From assembly GCF_000787575.1 (NCBI RefSeq), contig NW_012236511.1, positions 124,001-188,000 on the forward strand: 64,000 bases of DNA, read 5' to 3'. Source of the DNA: Acytostelium subglobosum LB1 (lineage: Eukaryota > Evosea > Eumycetozoa > Acytosteliales > Acytosteliaceae). Shown in pieces: positions 44,844 to 55,522 of the stretch (its first letter is position 1; each line of letters starts with the position of its first letter). Below the pieces are notes generated by a model. The model was not told the origin of the DNA, did no database searches, and worked only from the letters and a program-made list of their open reading frames with translations. The position numbers and the translations under genes are program-made.

Positions 44844-46700
44844 CTATATTGACGAGGATGTTACATTATTGATACCACAGAAGGCTGGCAATGCTGATGC
44901 TATGACGCTGTTACAGGTACAGATGTCGTCGGCACTACAGAGACCTGCGCGTGGGATTCGTGCACATGTCCAGAGTAGGCCAAGGAGTCCCATGCCTATG
45001 CTACCATAGACGAGGAAGGCCAGGTACCACTTGTGTTGTGTCATCCATTTCCACGTGGGCTGGATTGGTAGCTTGAAGTACTTGGTCTCGAACAATGTGC
45101 ATATAAACTCTGACACCAGATCAAGGCCAATGGACAGCAGGGTTTGGTTGAAGAGTGTCAGTGGTATGATCTGGCCATTGTCAAAGAAGTGGAACAACAG
45201 TGCCCACTTCTGGAAGAGGTAGATGAAGATTGGCGCGCTTATCAGACCAGAGAACTCGAGTGCAACTTGTACATTAAGGATGGCCGCGCGAAGCTTGAGG
45301 CTCTCTTGGCTGTAGACTATCTTACGGGCACGTTCACGACCGTAGAGTACCGTCAGCACCCACTCGTCACGCTTCAGGGCGACCGCGCGAAGCAACACCT
45401 CCTCAATGGCCGACACCACCATTCCAACCTCGGTAAGGTATGGCTCGGACGCGGAGAATGTGTAAACAAAGATCTTGCCAATGGTCTGATGGTGGAAGAA
45501 GGTGTGAAGGACGATGTTTGTGTTGAGCATGATGTCCTCAGTGCCAATGTCGCGCGTGAGGAACTGGCGCGCCACAATGACGATTGATGTCCAGTACAAG
45601 GGATGGACGACGAGGCGCCAGCCCAGTCTGAGGAGGTCGCTCTCAATAGAGAAGTACACTGGCAGCAGGAGGAACATGTAGAGTACGGTGAAGATGGTGA
45701 CTACAATGTCTGGCGAGGAGTAGTTGTATGCGATGAGGTAGGCCTTCTTGGTCGATGGCACCACGTCATGGTTCTCCTTCTGTATCGTCATGGACATGTT
45801 GTAGGCAAATAGGAATTGGACGCCAATATACATCAGCACGATGCCAATAGCATCAATAAGGTAGTACCAGTAGTAGAAGCCCTTGAGGAACATGATCATG
45901 TAGAACATTGACACGGCCAACACCACGACCGCAGTGTACTGTAGAAGGCGAGCTTCGCGCACTCGTCTGTAGCCGTAGGATACGAGGAATCCAAGGATAA
46001 TGTAGAATGGTCCAAAACACAGGATGGCAACCTGGAAGAAGATGTTGAAGGTTGTACGATTGAGGTAGATGCCTGAGCCTGGTGCACCGGTCCATGGGAG
46101 CAGAGACATGAGGTAAATGGCGATGCCCACAAAGCTGGCGACGATCAATCCAAAGACATAGCGCTGTCCCATCAGGCGGACGGTTGACCAGCCTTGCCAT
46201 CCAACATCCTTGGCCGAGTACAGGTTCTCGCCCAGCTGTTCAAACTCCTTGGCCATCTCACCACCCATGCCACTGCCCATGTTGGTCTTCTTGTCGTTGT
46301 CCTCGTCGTCACAGGTGCCGACGCCGCCCTTGGTAGTTGAGTCAATGCTTAACATCTCAATGCCACTCTCTGCAAGTGATCGATGGTGGATTGCCGCTGA
46401 CAATGGACCATTGGAAGTTGCATGACTGTTGGATATTGAGCTCTCGGTGAACATTAGATCGAGTGAGTCTCCAAGATCAATCTCGTTGGTTGTGTGGGGA
46501 TGGCCGCCATTGACGTGAAGGCTGTGGTTGGCAGTCCGGAACGACATATTTGGATTGAATGATGTTGACAATGTTGTAAGGTTGTTTCCAAAGGATATAG
46601 TTATCAAGTCTCCTCCTTCCATGACGTCTGTCCCAGTGTTGGAACTATCATTGGCATTGACGTCATTGAGGTTATTGTTGTTGTTGTTGTTGGAGTCCAT
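44844..46700 (-). CDS. Polytopic membrane protein of unknown family, about 9-10 helices
   Basis: A single exon of 618 residues. A soluble Asn/Asp/Ser-rich N-terminus of about 175 residues precedes hydrophobic helices starting at YVFGLIVASFVGIAIYLMSL, then FFQVAILCFGPFYIILGFLV, LLQYTAVVVLAVSMFYMIMF, YLIDAIGIVLMYIGVQFLFA, VVTIFTVLYMFLLLPVYFSI, LYWTSIVIVARQFL. After a cytosolic amphipathic part (YGRERARKIVYSQESLKLR) there are three or four more (LISAPIFIYLF, YLAFLVYGSIGMGLLGLLW). The C-terminus is Cys-rich and may be luminal. The layout is not a classical 7TM receptor and shows no transporter signature that I know. Its frame is clean and GC-rich. Confidence 0.8.
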   Translation of the reverse strand: MDSNNNNNNNLNDVNANDSSNTGTDVMEGGDLITISFGNNLTTLSTSFNPNMSFRTANHSLHVNGGHPHTTNEIDLGDSLDLMFTESSISNSHATSNGPLSAAIHHRSLAESGIEMLSIDSTTKGGVGTCDDEDNDKKTNMGSGMGGEMAKEFEQLGENLYSAKDVGWQGWSTVRLMGQRYVFGLIVASFVGIAIYLMSLLPWTGAPGSGIYLNRTTFNIFFQVAILCFGPFYIILGFLVSYGYRRVREARLLQYTAVVVLAVSMFYMIMFLKGFYYWYYLIDAIGIVLMYIGVQFLFAYNMSMTIQKENHDVVPSTKKAYLIAYNYSSPDIVVTIFTVLYMFLLLPVYFSIESDLLRLGWRLVVHPLYWTSIVIVARQFLTRDIGTEDIMLNTNIVLHTFFHHQTIGKIFVYTFSASEPYLTEVGMVVSAIEEVLLRAVALKRDEWVLTVLYGRERARKIVYSQESLKLRAAILNVQVALEFSGLISAPIFIYLFQKWALLFHFFDNGQIIPLTLFNQTLLSIGLDLVSEFICTLFETKYFKLPIQPTWKWMTQHKWYLAFLVYGSIGMGLLGLLWTCARIPRAGLCSADDICTCNSVIASALPAFCGINNVTSSSI

Positions 46701-48132
46701 TGATTGATTGAGTGAGGTGAGTTGTAACTGTATGTCTATATTAATTAATGAATGAATGAGCCATCATTGGACTCTGGCTTGGGCTGGGATGGCTTGTACA
46801 CAGCGCCTCATCCTCGCCTTGATTGCTATACTCTGTGATGATTGATTGACACAAGTAGTAACAGGCAGAAGTGATGCTATAACCGATAAGATGTTTGTGA
46901 CAGCAGCATCAGCCTGAAGGATACAAACCAGCTCTCTTGTGGTGCAATCCCAATTGGTCACTCACTCTATCATCGAACAATCTCCTCGAGGTTGCGTGTG
47001 CAGCCAGACAACAACTCAGCGATACGATATTGATTTACATCGTAGTCTTTGAATGAGTGAGTTGAGTTGAGATGAATGAGGATGAGGCGTTGGTGTCATT
47101 CATTAATTCTCGTAACATCAACCTTGAGCTCATGCATCGATATCATGGGCAGTGTCAGATTGCAATGCACGCAGGCGTGTGTTACTGTGTCTTCTGTTGC
47201 CTGTTGGTCCTTACTACGTTGCCCACATCTTGACCCTACCCGCCAGATGTGATAGACATATTTAGATCGGCTGTTATCGTGTCGCTTCGTCCATCCACCA
47301 ATATCCACACACCACAACTCTGCTCTTCGCTCTCCTCTCTCTCTTTGTTTTTTTGATCATCAATTTGAGGGAGTTGTGGAGATTATTTGAGATAAACCTT
47401 TGGGTTTGGAGACTCTACAAGGTGTTCGCCCTTCATTCAGACACCATGTCAATAATCAAATCAAAAGTTTATATCTCTTGTACATGTACTAACAGGTCAT
47501 TTGCAGACTAACAACATTAACTAGTGTCAAGGCAATCCTCCATCATTGAAGTTAAGGTCAAACTCTGGTCCATGGATCTCCAACTTCATTACCACACACA
47601 CTCACACACACTCACTCACACACTACTACTCAAGTCGACTTCGATGATTCCTCCAATCAATCACATCAACACAACCCACATCCACATTCATTCAGACAGA
47701 TACACACACTTACTCCGACATTGACATTGACATTGACATTGACAATGACAATGAATTGGATACTCAATATGGCTGGATATACAAGATTGAAGTTGATTGA
47801 TGTTCACCAATAGATTCATTCAATAATTGTTCTTGATGGATGGATGAATGAATGAGTGAAGATGAGTGAACTCTTTGCCTACTTACATACCTTGAGTTAC
47901 TTAGCATATATGCTAAATGTGTGTCCTTGGACGGACAGGCGGATGGATAGATGGATGTTAAGTCAATCTTACCATTCTTTAACTTGTGGTTGTCATCCTA
48001 ACAACAACTGTTGACTTCTATCAGATCTAACAAACTACCTCTATTCTATCTATCTTCTTAGACTTGTACAGATACCTAATATATAATAATACTACATACC
48101 TTACAAATAATAATAATATTACATTTATAATA
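46701..48132. other. Spacer with candidate minus-strand exons
   Basis: Two minus-strand stretches look coding. 46970-47046 follows a CATTCAAAG acceptor and reads DYDVNQYRIAELLSGCTRNL, then EEIVR-stop. 46764-46960 reads RELVCILQADAAVTNILSVI and on to a stop. I cannot join them into one model. Further right are (CACA)n at about 47594, a GACATTGACATTGACATTGA tract at 47717-47753 and AT-rich leader before 48133. No confident gene. Confidence 0.3.
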
Positions 48133-49861
48133 ATGATGGAACAATCAGAGGAACACATGGCAATTGAAGCCGCAGGACATCTGTTTAGGAAGATGGGAGA
48201 GTTCGATGTAAAGACGATTGCAAAGATATTGGTGAATGGGAAGCGACATCCTTTGATTAGAATGGACCGCTCATCATTGGGCGATGATGTGGTGTACATC
48301 GCAGCGGCACTCAAGCAACAGGCCATGGTCGAGACATTGGACCTTTCGAGCAATGGTATCACATCCAGCGCCATCAAAGACCTGGCCGAAGCACTCACCA
48401 CCAACCAACACTTGCTCTACCTCAAATTGGACAACAACCCGATCAGCGATGACGGTGTCGCCCATCTGGCTCAAGCACTCTCTCAACCGGACATCGTGTT
48501 AAAGTCATTATATCTCTCAGACTGCCGCATCAGTGATCGCGGCGCACTTGCGTTGGCCGAGGCGCTAAAGTCCAACAAGTCGCTGGTGACTGTGCACATC
48601 AATAGTAACCGGGCCATTGGCAATGATGGCGCTTCATCCATCGCCACAGCACTGGAGCATAATACTACATTACGCAATCTCAGTATGTTCCAGTGTTCAA
48701 TTGGTGATGAAGGCGCTACACGCATGCTGGCTTGCTTGGACAACACTGGCGTGCTCAATCTCAATCTCAAGTGCAACCAGATTGCCAAGACATTGATGGA
48801 TCAGCTGTCAGAGTGCACGATCAACAAGAAGGTCAAGGAAAGGAACAAGCGTATCCAGGCTGTGGCACATGACCTCATCACTGAAGAGGCCGAACGAATG
48901 GTCAAGATCAAGATGATCGACCTTGGTAAAAAGGAAGAGGAGATCCAGACCAAGCAGACCGAACTCAATGTCAAGGTGAAGGAGTTTGAGAAGAAGAAAG
49001 GTATGTGTACTGGAGCAGTGCCGGAATCGATGGACTTGGACAACATACTAATTTGATTGATTGATTGATTGGATGTTTGTAGACAAGGTGGACAAGAAGG
49101 AGAATGCAAAGAAGGCCAAGGAAGAGAAGAAGAAGGAGAAGGAAGAGAAGAAAACCAGGGCCAAGGTGGAGAAGGAGGAGAAGCGAGAAAAGGACAAAGT
49201 GGAGAAGGAGCGAAGGATAAAGGTTAAAGAAATGGAGAAGGATGCAGCACTCAAGAGGAAAGGAGGTATGTTAAACATCAAATCACTCAATGGTACTATT
49301 CCACTCACTCACTCACTCACTCAATCAATCAATCAAACATCAGCCGATTCAATGACCCTGGTAATTGCTGGCGATAACAAGATTGATAAGGAAACATTGG
49401 TAGAGTTGTTCTTGGATATAGTTGAAGACACGAGTGTCCTGTCTGATTCGGACTTTGAGAAGACTGTTAAAGGATTGATGTCTGTTGAGGGCCGAACTGT
49501 GGAGTTCACAATAATCAATACAAGTGGCCATGATCGATTCTCAAGACTGAGAGCACTCCAATATGAACATGCCGATGCCGCACTGGTAGTGTACTCGGCA
49601 AGCGACCGTGTATCATTCGAGGATGTATCATTCCAGTGGCTGCCAGAGATCAACTACATGGGCAAGCGACCGATCTTTGTCTGTGGAATGCATACTGACT
49701 CACGTAACGACGAAGACTTGAGGCCGACCGACGTCTCTGCCGATGAGGGCAAGGAGCTGGCCAAACAAGTGGAGTCACGAGGCTTCTTCGAGCCCTGCAC
49801 CCTAGAGGACATGCGCAAGATGATGACAACCGTCTACAAAGAGCTAAAGAAGAAGAAGTAG
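48133..49861 (+). CDS. LRR (RNI-type) - coiled coil - Rho-like pseudoGTPase fusion
   Basis: Three exons (48133-49000, 49083-49265, 49344-49861) give 522 residues. About 35-245 is an RNI-type LRR array (VETLDLSSNGITSSAIKDLA, LYLKLDNNPISDDGVAHLAQ, LKSLYLSDCRISDRGALALA). About 250-350 is a Lys/Glu coiled coil. The last 170 residues are Ras-superfamily-like: MTLVIAGDNKIDKETLVELF, FTIINTSGHDRFSRLRALQY, ADAALVVYSASDRVSFEDV, then a Rho-type VSADEGKELAKQV. The GxxxxGK[ST] P-loop is replaced by AGDNKIDKET, DxxG is NTSG, and the NKxD slot reads CGMHTDS. It probably cannot bind or hydrolyse GTP normally. All junctions are phase 1. I chose the first of two adjacent ATGs. Confidence 0.85.
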
Positions 49862-49907
49862 TGATAGTAGTAGTATAGTAAAAGTACGTCCAACATCATG
49901 GACACAT

Positions 49908-50560
49908 TCATTTAGGTGAGGCCAGACTCAGGCCCAAGGCTAATGAGTACACTTGTGATGATATCAGACAGTTGTACTTCACTCTCAACTCCTCCAATGA
50001 TCGCATCAAGTTGTCCAATGGCAGGATCAACACCTCAATGAACTCATCCTCCTCCAGCTTTTGTTTGGGTTCCTTGTTCTTCTCTCCATCGACCTGATTG
50101 ATTGATTGATCGAGTGAGTGGATATGCTTGAACTCAATGCGAGTATGATACATACATTTACAATGCAATACTTGGTGTTGGCACTTGACATTCCAGGCTC
50201 GAGTGTAAGGATTGATGAGACGGTGTTGACTGAATCACATGTGTATCCAGTCTCCTCGTGTAGCTCTCTCAATGCTGCTTGCTCAGGCGTCTCACCCTTG
50301 TCCAGCAGACCGGCTGGAAACTCAATGACCAACGAGTCAACAGGTGGCCGATACTGAATGGTTAATACTATACGTCTATTATCAGTACCATTGCCAATGA
50401 TTGCTATTATATCCACTCCATCTACATCGGATACACGTGTAGTGCGATCGACTGCCTCCCAAACCACCTCTCTCTTGTTTGGGTCCAAGAATGTGATCCT
50501 ATTCATCGCGACCCACTTAGCCCTGTACAACTCTTCCACCTTTATCCTCTTGCTTGTCAT
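49908..50560 (-). CDS. Nudix hydrolase, ADP-sugar pyrophosphatase (NUDT5-like)
   Basis: Two exons (50156-50560 and 49908-50093) give 196 residues, near the 219 of human NUDT5. The Nudix box is complete: GETPEQAALRELHEETGY around residues 88-105, with the metal-binding REXXEE core. It is preceded by the substrate-dimer motif VIEFPAGLLDKGE typical of ADP-ribose pyrophosphatases and followed by EPGMSSANTKYCIVN. NUDT5-type enzymes split ADP-ribose and related nucleotide sugars to AMP and sugar phosphate. It is convergent with the LRR fusion gene, whose stop lies 47 nt from its own. Confidence 0.92.
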
Positions 50561-50791
50561 GTTCTAGTCTGTATGTTTGTGTCTGTATATCTGTCGTTGT
50601 ATTTGTTTGATTGATTGATTGATTGAATGGAGTGGAGGGGAGGGGCTTGCCTTGTTTTGGAATGAGGTGGATCTCGTGAGGCTGGGGCCGAAGCCTCCAA
50701 ACAAAGGGGCGGCTGGATCAATTCCTCAAGATTAATGTGGAGTTAGAACGTTTATTGCGACAAGGGTCTTTGACATGCGGGGACCAACTGC

Positions 50792-51826
50792 TTAGAAAGC
50801 CTTGAACTGCTTCTTGGAGGCACCGGCGGCGTCGTGCTTGATGACGTTGAACTTGACGGTCTTGGCGAGTGGACGGCACTGACCAATGGTGACGTTGTCA
50901 CCGTCCTTGATGGTGAAACATGGGGAGGCGTGGGCAGCAATGTTGGAGTGTCTCTTCTCGAAACGGTTGTACTTTCTGATGTAATGGAGGTAGTCTCTGC
51001 GCATGATGATGGTTCTTCTCATCTTGGTCGAGACGACGACACCCTTGAGGATGGTGCCACGGATCGAGACGTTGGAGGTGAATGGGCACTTCTTGTCGAT
51101 GTAGGTTCCCTCGATGGCCTCCTTTGGGATTCTGTAGCCAAGACCAATGGACTTGTAGAATCTGATGCCCTCACCACCCTTGGCGGCCTTGGACTGGAAG
51201 GTCTTTGAGAAGACAACCTCTTGCTGCTGGAAAGCTTTCTCGGCCTATTGATTTAAGTTTGATTGATTGATTGATGTTAGTTCTACACTGTACTGTATAG
51301 TATTCATTCAATCAAATCATCTTTGTTGTTGTCGTTGATATCTGATGCGAGGTGTGTGCGCGTAGGTGTATTACACGCATGTTTGTTGTGTCTGTCGCAA
51401 TCATATTCATCGTCGTCTTCGCCATCAACTATCCCTTTGAGAGGACCAATATTCAACATTGCGTCTTGTTGTTTGTATCTCTCAACAGAGTCATCAAGAC
51501 ATATCCTGATGAACAATCGCTGTCTTGTTATTGATTGTCCGTTGTCTCTCTTTCTGAATTCCGCGATGAATAACCTGTCTTCATATTGTTGTTAACCTGA
51601 TCGATTGGTTGATAGCATCTGAGTGTATGTATCTGTTGTCGCGACAGTAGTTGTTTGTCTTTGTTCATTCATTCATTCATCAAACATGTAACAAGTCCAA
51701 GATCGATCTTTATCGTATGATTCAACAACACGATGTTGGTAATCACGAAGCTGACAATGATTATGATGGTTGATGTTGATATTGGTGATGTTGGTTGTTG
51801 ATGATGCATACTTGAATGTCGGCCAT
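50792..51826 (-). CDS. rps11: 40S ribosomal protein S11 (uS17)
   Basis: Exon 1 (51812-51826) encodes only MADIQ; exon 2 (50792-51244) encodes 150 residues, giving 155 in total against 158 in human RPS11. The product starts [19 protein letters not shown] and contains [60 protein letters not shown] and [11 protein letters not shown], all uS17 signatures. It binds the 5' domain of 18S rRNA. The 567-nt intron is far longer than others in the window, where 50-110 nt is usual. Splicing directly after the fifth codon resembles other ribosomal protein genes, and the intron could host regulatory or snoRNA sequence, though I found no clear C/D or H/ACA gene. Confidence 0.95.
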
Positions 51827-52136
51827 CTTGATTAATCCACACTAATAAATGACTGAAAGGGTAATGTACTGTGTCAGGGAAGGGAGAAAAGGGAGTCTTC
51901 ATTCACACTCCTCGCTGCCTATCAACCAATCCACCTCAAAGCGAGTCGTGATCCAAACTTCAAAAATTAAAAAAATTGTAATTAATCATCAAAATTACAC
52001 AACTTTTACACAATTACGTAATTCTCCATCATCCAACAACCCTCAACCCTTGCCCTCGCCCTTGCCCTCGCACATTATGCGAACATGTTAATGAATGTTA
52101 ATGTTACATGTATACAGATTGTTACTTTACTTTACT
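51827..52136. other. rps11 promoter region with a G-quadruplex-prone tract
   Basis: Upstream of rps11. At 52046-52070 the plus strand reads CCCTTGCCCTCGCCCTTGCC and on, so the minus strand has four evenly spaced GGG runs. The rest is AT-rich (AAAAATTAAAAAAATTG near 51962). The tract lies about 220 nt upstream of the rps11 ATG and just past the stop of the next minus-strand gene. Confidence 0.45.
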
Positions 52137-52835
52137 TTACTTGGTCTTGTCACGCTCCTCACGCTCATGCTTCTTGTTGACAAACTTCTTGAGTAGCTCT
52201 AACTTGTCTTGGGAGTTGTCTAACTTCTTGAGGTTGGGATATAGTTCATTCTCCAGTTGTGTCCAGTGATCATAGATCTCTTTGGAACTACTGGACACTG
52301 CAATGGGATATTGACTGAATGGTTGTATCACCGTTGAGATACGAAAGTGTTCGCGGGGATCCAATGTCCAAGACTCTGGCACCAACTTTGACAGCAATGA
52401 TCGCCAAGAGAATGCACACATCTGTGACCATAATCCTCCATTATAAGGTTCCTCCACACGACTTAATTCATATATTGATGGTTGTTGTACTTGTCCTTGT
52501 CCTTGTTCTTGTCCTTGTTGTCCTTGTTGTTGTATATTGTTACATGTTTTTGTTGTTGTTGATGTTGATTGAGTGGACGCAGAGCCACTCTTTGATGATG
52601 ACGAAGATGATTTGAAAGGGAATACGTAATGGAACATGTACCTTGCTTTGTGTAATGCTTCTTCATCTGTTAAATCATCGTCATTCTTCTTGTTGTTTGT
52701 ATAAGTATGTGATTGATGTTGAGCATTGTAGATTGGATTGTGGCTCTCAAGTATGAAGTATCTATTCTTCTTCACAGGCTTCCAGAAGAAGAATAAGCCT
52801 CTTGTTTGTTTTTGTATAAAGTTACTGATCCACAT
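52137..52835 (-). CDS. Unknown protein, 232 residues
   Basis: The start is taken at the first ATG (52835). The N-terminus is aromatic and basic (MWISNFIQKQTRGLFFFWKP, then VKKNRYFILESHNPIYNAQ). An acidic patch follows (DDDLTDEEALHKARYMFHYV), then a Ser/Gln/Thr low-complexity insert (GQQGQEQGQGQVQQ). The second half appears folded: GGLWSQMCAFSWRSLLSKLV, HWTQLENELYPNLKKLD and a charged C-terminal helix. There is no membrane helix. I do not recognise a family. The Gln-rich insert is encoded by CTTGTC-type hexamer repeats at about 52484-52540. Confidence 0.7.
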   Translation of the reverse strand: MWISNFIQKQTRGLFFFWKPVKKNRYFILESHNPIYNAQHQSHTYTNNKKNDDDLTDEEALHKARYMFHYVFPFKSSSSSSKSGSASTQSTSTTTKTCNNIQQQGQQGQEQGQGQVQQPSIYELSRVEEPYNGGLWSQMCAFSWRSLLSKLVPESWTLDPREHFRISTVIQPFSQYPIAVSSSSKEIYDHWTQLENELYPNLKKLDNSQDKLELLKKFVNKKHEREERDKTK

Positions 52836-53079
52836 AGAGATAGAGATTGAGATAGATGTATATGTATATGTATCTGTCTGTGAACGATCAATCAATCACA
52901 CAAGGGAGCGTTGCCAACCTTGTGGACACGCTCATTTTTTGTTTGCCGAATCAATGAATGATGCATGCGGGTAGTGCACTTTAATTGAAGAGAGAGATTG
53001 ATTGGATGGATGGATGGAGGGAGTGTAGTTGTAATTGTAATTGTAATGTAATGTTGTTACAGTGGTCTATTCGGATTGA

Positions 53080-54988
53080 TTAGTCATCCCATCCCTCCCA
53101 CTCAGTAGTGGACGTTGTCTTTTTGCTTCCTGTAGTCGTTGATGGTGATGATGATGCCGCTGCTGTTGCCTTGGTGCTCGAGGACTTGCTGTGCTTGGAT
53201 GACGACTTGGCTGGAGAGGTCGTTTCCTCCTCACCCCACACCCACGAATCCTTGCCGGCGCCGCCCTCAGCATTATCATTGTCGCTGCTTGGCTTGCTGT
53301 TGTTGTTCGAGCTGCTGTTGCTCTTGTTGCTGTTGCCGCTCTTGCTAATGGTTTTGTCATTGTCGTCGTCACTGTCGCTCTTGACGTCCCAGCCAACAAA
53401 CTCGTCGTCGTCGGCCACCTGAGACTTCTTGATCGAGGTGCTGCCAGACTTGATGCCGCTGCTGCTGCTGCCCTTGGCTCCACTGGACGATGTCTTGAGC
53501 GAGCTGTTGGACGATGACATCTTGGCGCTGCTGCTGTTGCTGCTGCCACTGTTTCTCAGGTTGTCATTGCCATTACCGTTGCCATTTCCATAGCCACCAC
53601 CGCCATTTCCATTACTGCTTCGCATACTGTCGCTGCCGTAGCCGCCAGAGTTGTAGCCGTAGCCGCCACCAGAGTTGTATCCACTTCCACCGCCGCCATA
53701 CGACGAACTATCCGATTCATTGCCATTGACAATGTCCTTGGCCTTCTGGAGGTAGTTATTTATGAGGTTGGATGCATCGTTCATTAATGTGCCATCTTGA
53801 TACTTGTTGGACACGGTCTATATTGAGGTGAGGAGTATGAGTATGAGCGAATGAGTGAGCGAATGAGCACAGTAAACAACTTACGCTGGCCACAGTTGTA
53901 AGCTTTTGGAATCCCTCTCCGATCAGGGACATGCCATAGTCGATTGCTGAGCCGTTGTTGTTGTTGTTGTTATATGATCGTTGGTAGTTGTTGCCGCCGC
54001 CATTGTTGTCGCCATAGTAGTCCGCGCTTGAGATTGATCGAGCGTTGCTAAACTGTTGCAGACGGGGATCGCTTGTGTTTGCCGAACTGTTGCTGCTGCC
54101 GCTGTTGTATGAGTATGACTTTGACGACGAAGACGAGTAGTTGTTGCTGCTGGAGTTGGAGGGTGGCGAATCGTTTGAGCTGAATGACGACGAGTTGGAG
54201 GAGAATGATCGACTGCTAGTGTTGTAGCCGCCAGATGAGTTGACGAGTGATTGTTTCGAGGTTGCTGGAGGTGTTGAGTCTCTCTCGCGCTCACGATCTC
54301 TCTCGCGCTCTCTCTCTTTATCCTTCTTGATGACGGTTGGTGATGAGGCCGACTGCTTCTTGGCCGACGACTTGTCCCAGTCATCCCAATCGTCGAATCC
54401 TCTCGATACAACAGTGCTACTCTTCTTTGCTGTTGGAGTTGATGGTGCTGATGATGAAGATGAAGATGATGATGATTGTTTGGTTGATGATGGTGCTGGT
54501 GAAGCAGAGGCGTCTGGCTCCCTCCACGACTTTTGCTCGGCCAATGCAGTTATCTTCTCCCTATATAACGCGCAACCCTTGTGATTGTACTTGTTCTTGA
54601 TGTCCGATCCATCGGGAACACCATGCTTCTTAAAGAACTCTCGACACTTTGTGTTTCCACCAACAGACATTGCCTCCAACTGCTTGTCCGACCACTTATC
54701 CATTGAAAGACTTCTAACAAAGCTATATATTATATAACATGTTAGTATGTTTGATGTCATGATATGTTATCAAGTACTTGTGAAGACTTACCTGAGATGT
54801 ACGCCTAGACTCCTGTGCACACCACTGCACTCTAGACAGATGAAGATGCCATAGGACACTGATGCCCATTGAGGATTGGCAGCCCTGCATTCGAAACAGA
54901 CCTTATTCGAAGGGTCCTCCTCTCTAAGTTTCTTAAAGAGTTCCTTTGCTCTTGCAATGTTATTCTCTGCACTTGCTGGTAGTGACAT
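53080..54988 (-). CDS. ArfGAP1-type GTPase-activating protein
   Basis: Three exons (54792-54988, 53885-54722, 53080-53817) give 590 residues. The ArfGAP zinc finger opens the protein: [20 protein letters not shown], then CLEC (Cx2Cx16Cx2C) with [16 protein letters not shown] carrying the catalytic Arg. [14 protein letters not shown] and FFKKHGV complete the domain at about residue 120. The rest is Ser/Asn/Gly low complexity with [32 protein letters not shown] and a final EWEGWDD. Short Trp-acidic motifs of this type in ArfGAP1-family proteins bind coat or adaptor subunits. It should stimulate GTP hydrolysis by Arf1 on Golgi/COPI membranes. A helix with ALPS-like Ser/Thr/Gly content may lie around SSFSSNSSS, but this is uncertain. 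Confidence 0.92.
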
Positions 54989-55366
54989 TGTTATATATTG
55001 TGTTGTGTATACACCAATCAATCAATCTCAATCAATCGATCAATCTGTATATATGTATATGTATGTAATAGTAATATATATTAGTTGTAACAATGATAAT
55101 GATAATGATAATAATAACACTGACTGACAACTACAAAGACACTGTCCTTAATTGATGAGGGAGAGAGCGAGACGGGGTTGATGAGAGTGGACGAATCGTT
55201 GCAAGATTCTCATAGATTCAAAAAAAATGGATGACGGTTGTGAATGAAAAAAAGGTCTTGGATTATTCATTCGTTTATCGATAGCTGGGATGTCAGTTGT
55301 TGACATTTATTTGACCAGGAGTAATAATAATAGATTGTTTGGAATGATTGATTGAATGATTGATGT
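54989..55366. other. Spacer upstream of the ArfGAP gene
   Basis: AT-rich with CAATCAATCTCAATCAATCG, GATAATGATAATGATAATAA and an A-run (AAAAAAA near 55220). No gene is supported; it presumably holds the ArfGAP promoter. Confidence 0.4.
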
Positions 55367-55522
55367 TTAGCAGGCGATATAGGAATCCATTTGTAATGCA
55401 TAGTCCTTGATGAGTGCACATGAAGAATCGTAGAGTCGTGGCTCACCTATTGCGACTATCAAGGCCTTCTTGGTCATGGAATCATTGATTGGCCTAATGA
55501 CATGGATATATGGTCGACCCAT
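55367..55522 (-). CDS. Short ORF or terminal exon of unknown gene
   Basis: 51 codons on the minus strand: MGRPYIHVIRPINDSMTKKA, then LIVAIGEPRLYDSSCALIKD, ending YIAC-TAA. The codon choice is clearly coding-like. A possible acceptor (CACCAACAG) precedes the ATG, so it may be a last exon. A second open stretch upstream on the same strand, about 55563-55650 (TLVMPNIVGLRGGKCLIWKF), includes an ambiguous base (N at 55653) that blocks a firm model. I recognise no family. Confidence 0.4.
   Translation of the reverse strand: MGRPYIHVIRPINDSMTKKALIVAIGEPRLYDSSCALIKDYALQMDSYIAC

Noticed and set aside
51490-51570. Box C/D snoRNA in the rps11 intron
   Set aside because: A TGATGA and a CTGA are present, but there is no terminal stem or C'/D' pair, and the orientation is opposite to the host gene.
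51323-51595. 90-codon plus-strand frame inside the rps11 intron
   Set aside because: Starts at a non-ATG codon, Ser/Cys/Leu-rich, no evidence of translation; the region is intronic.
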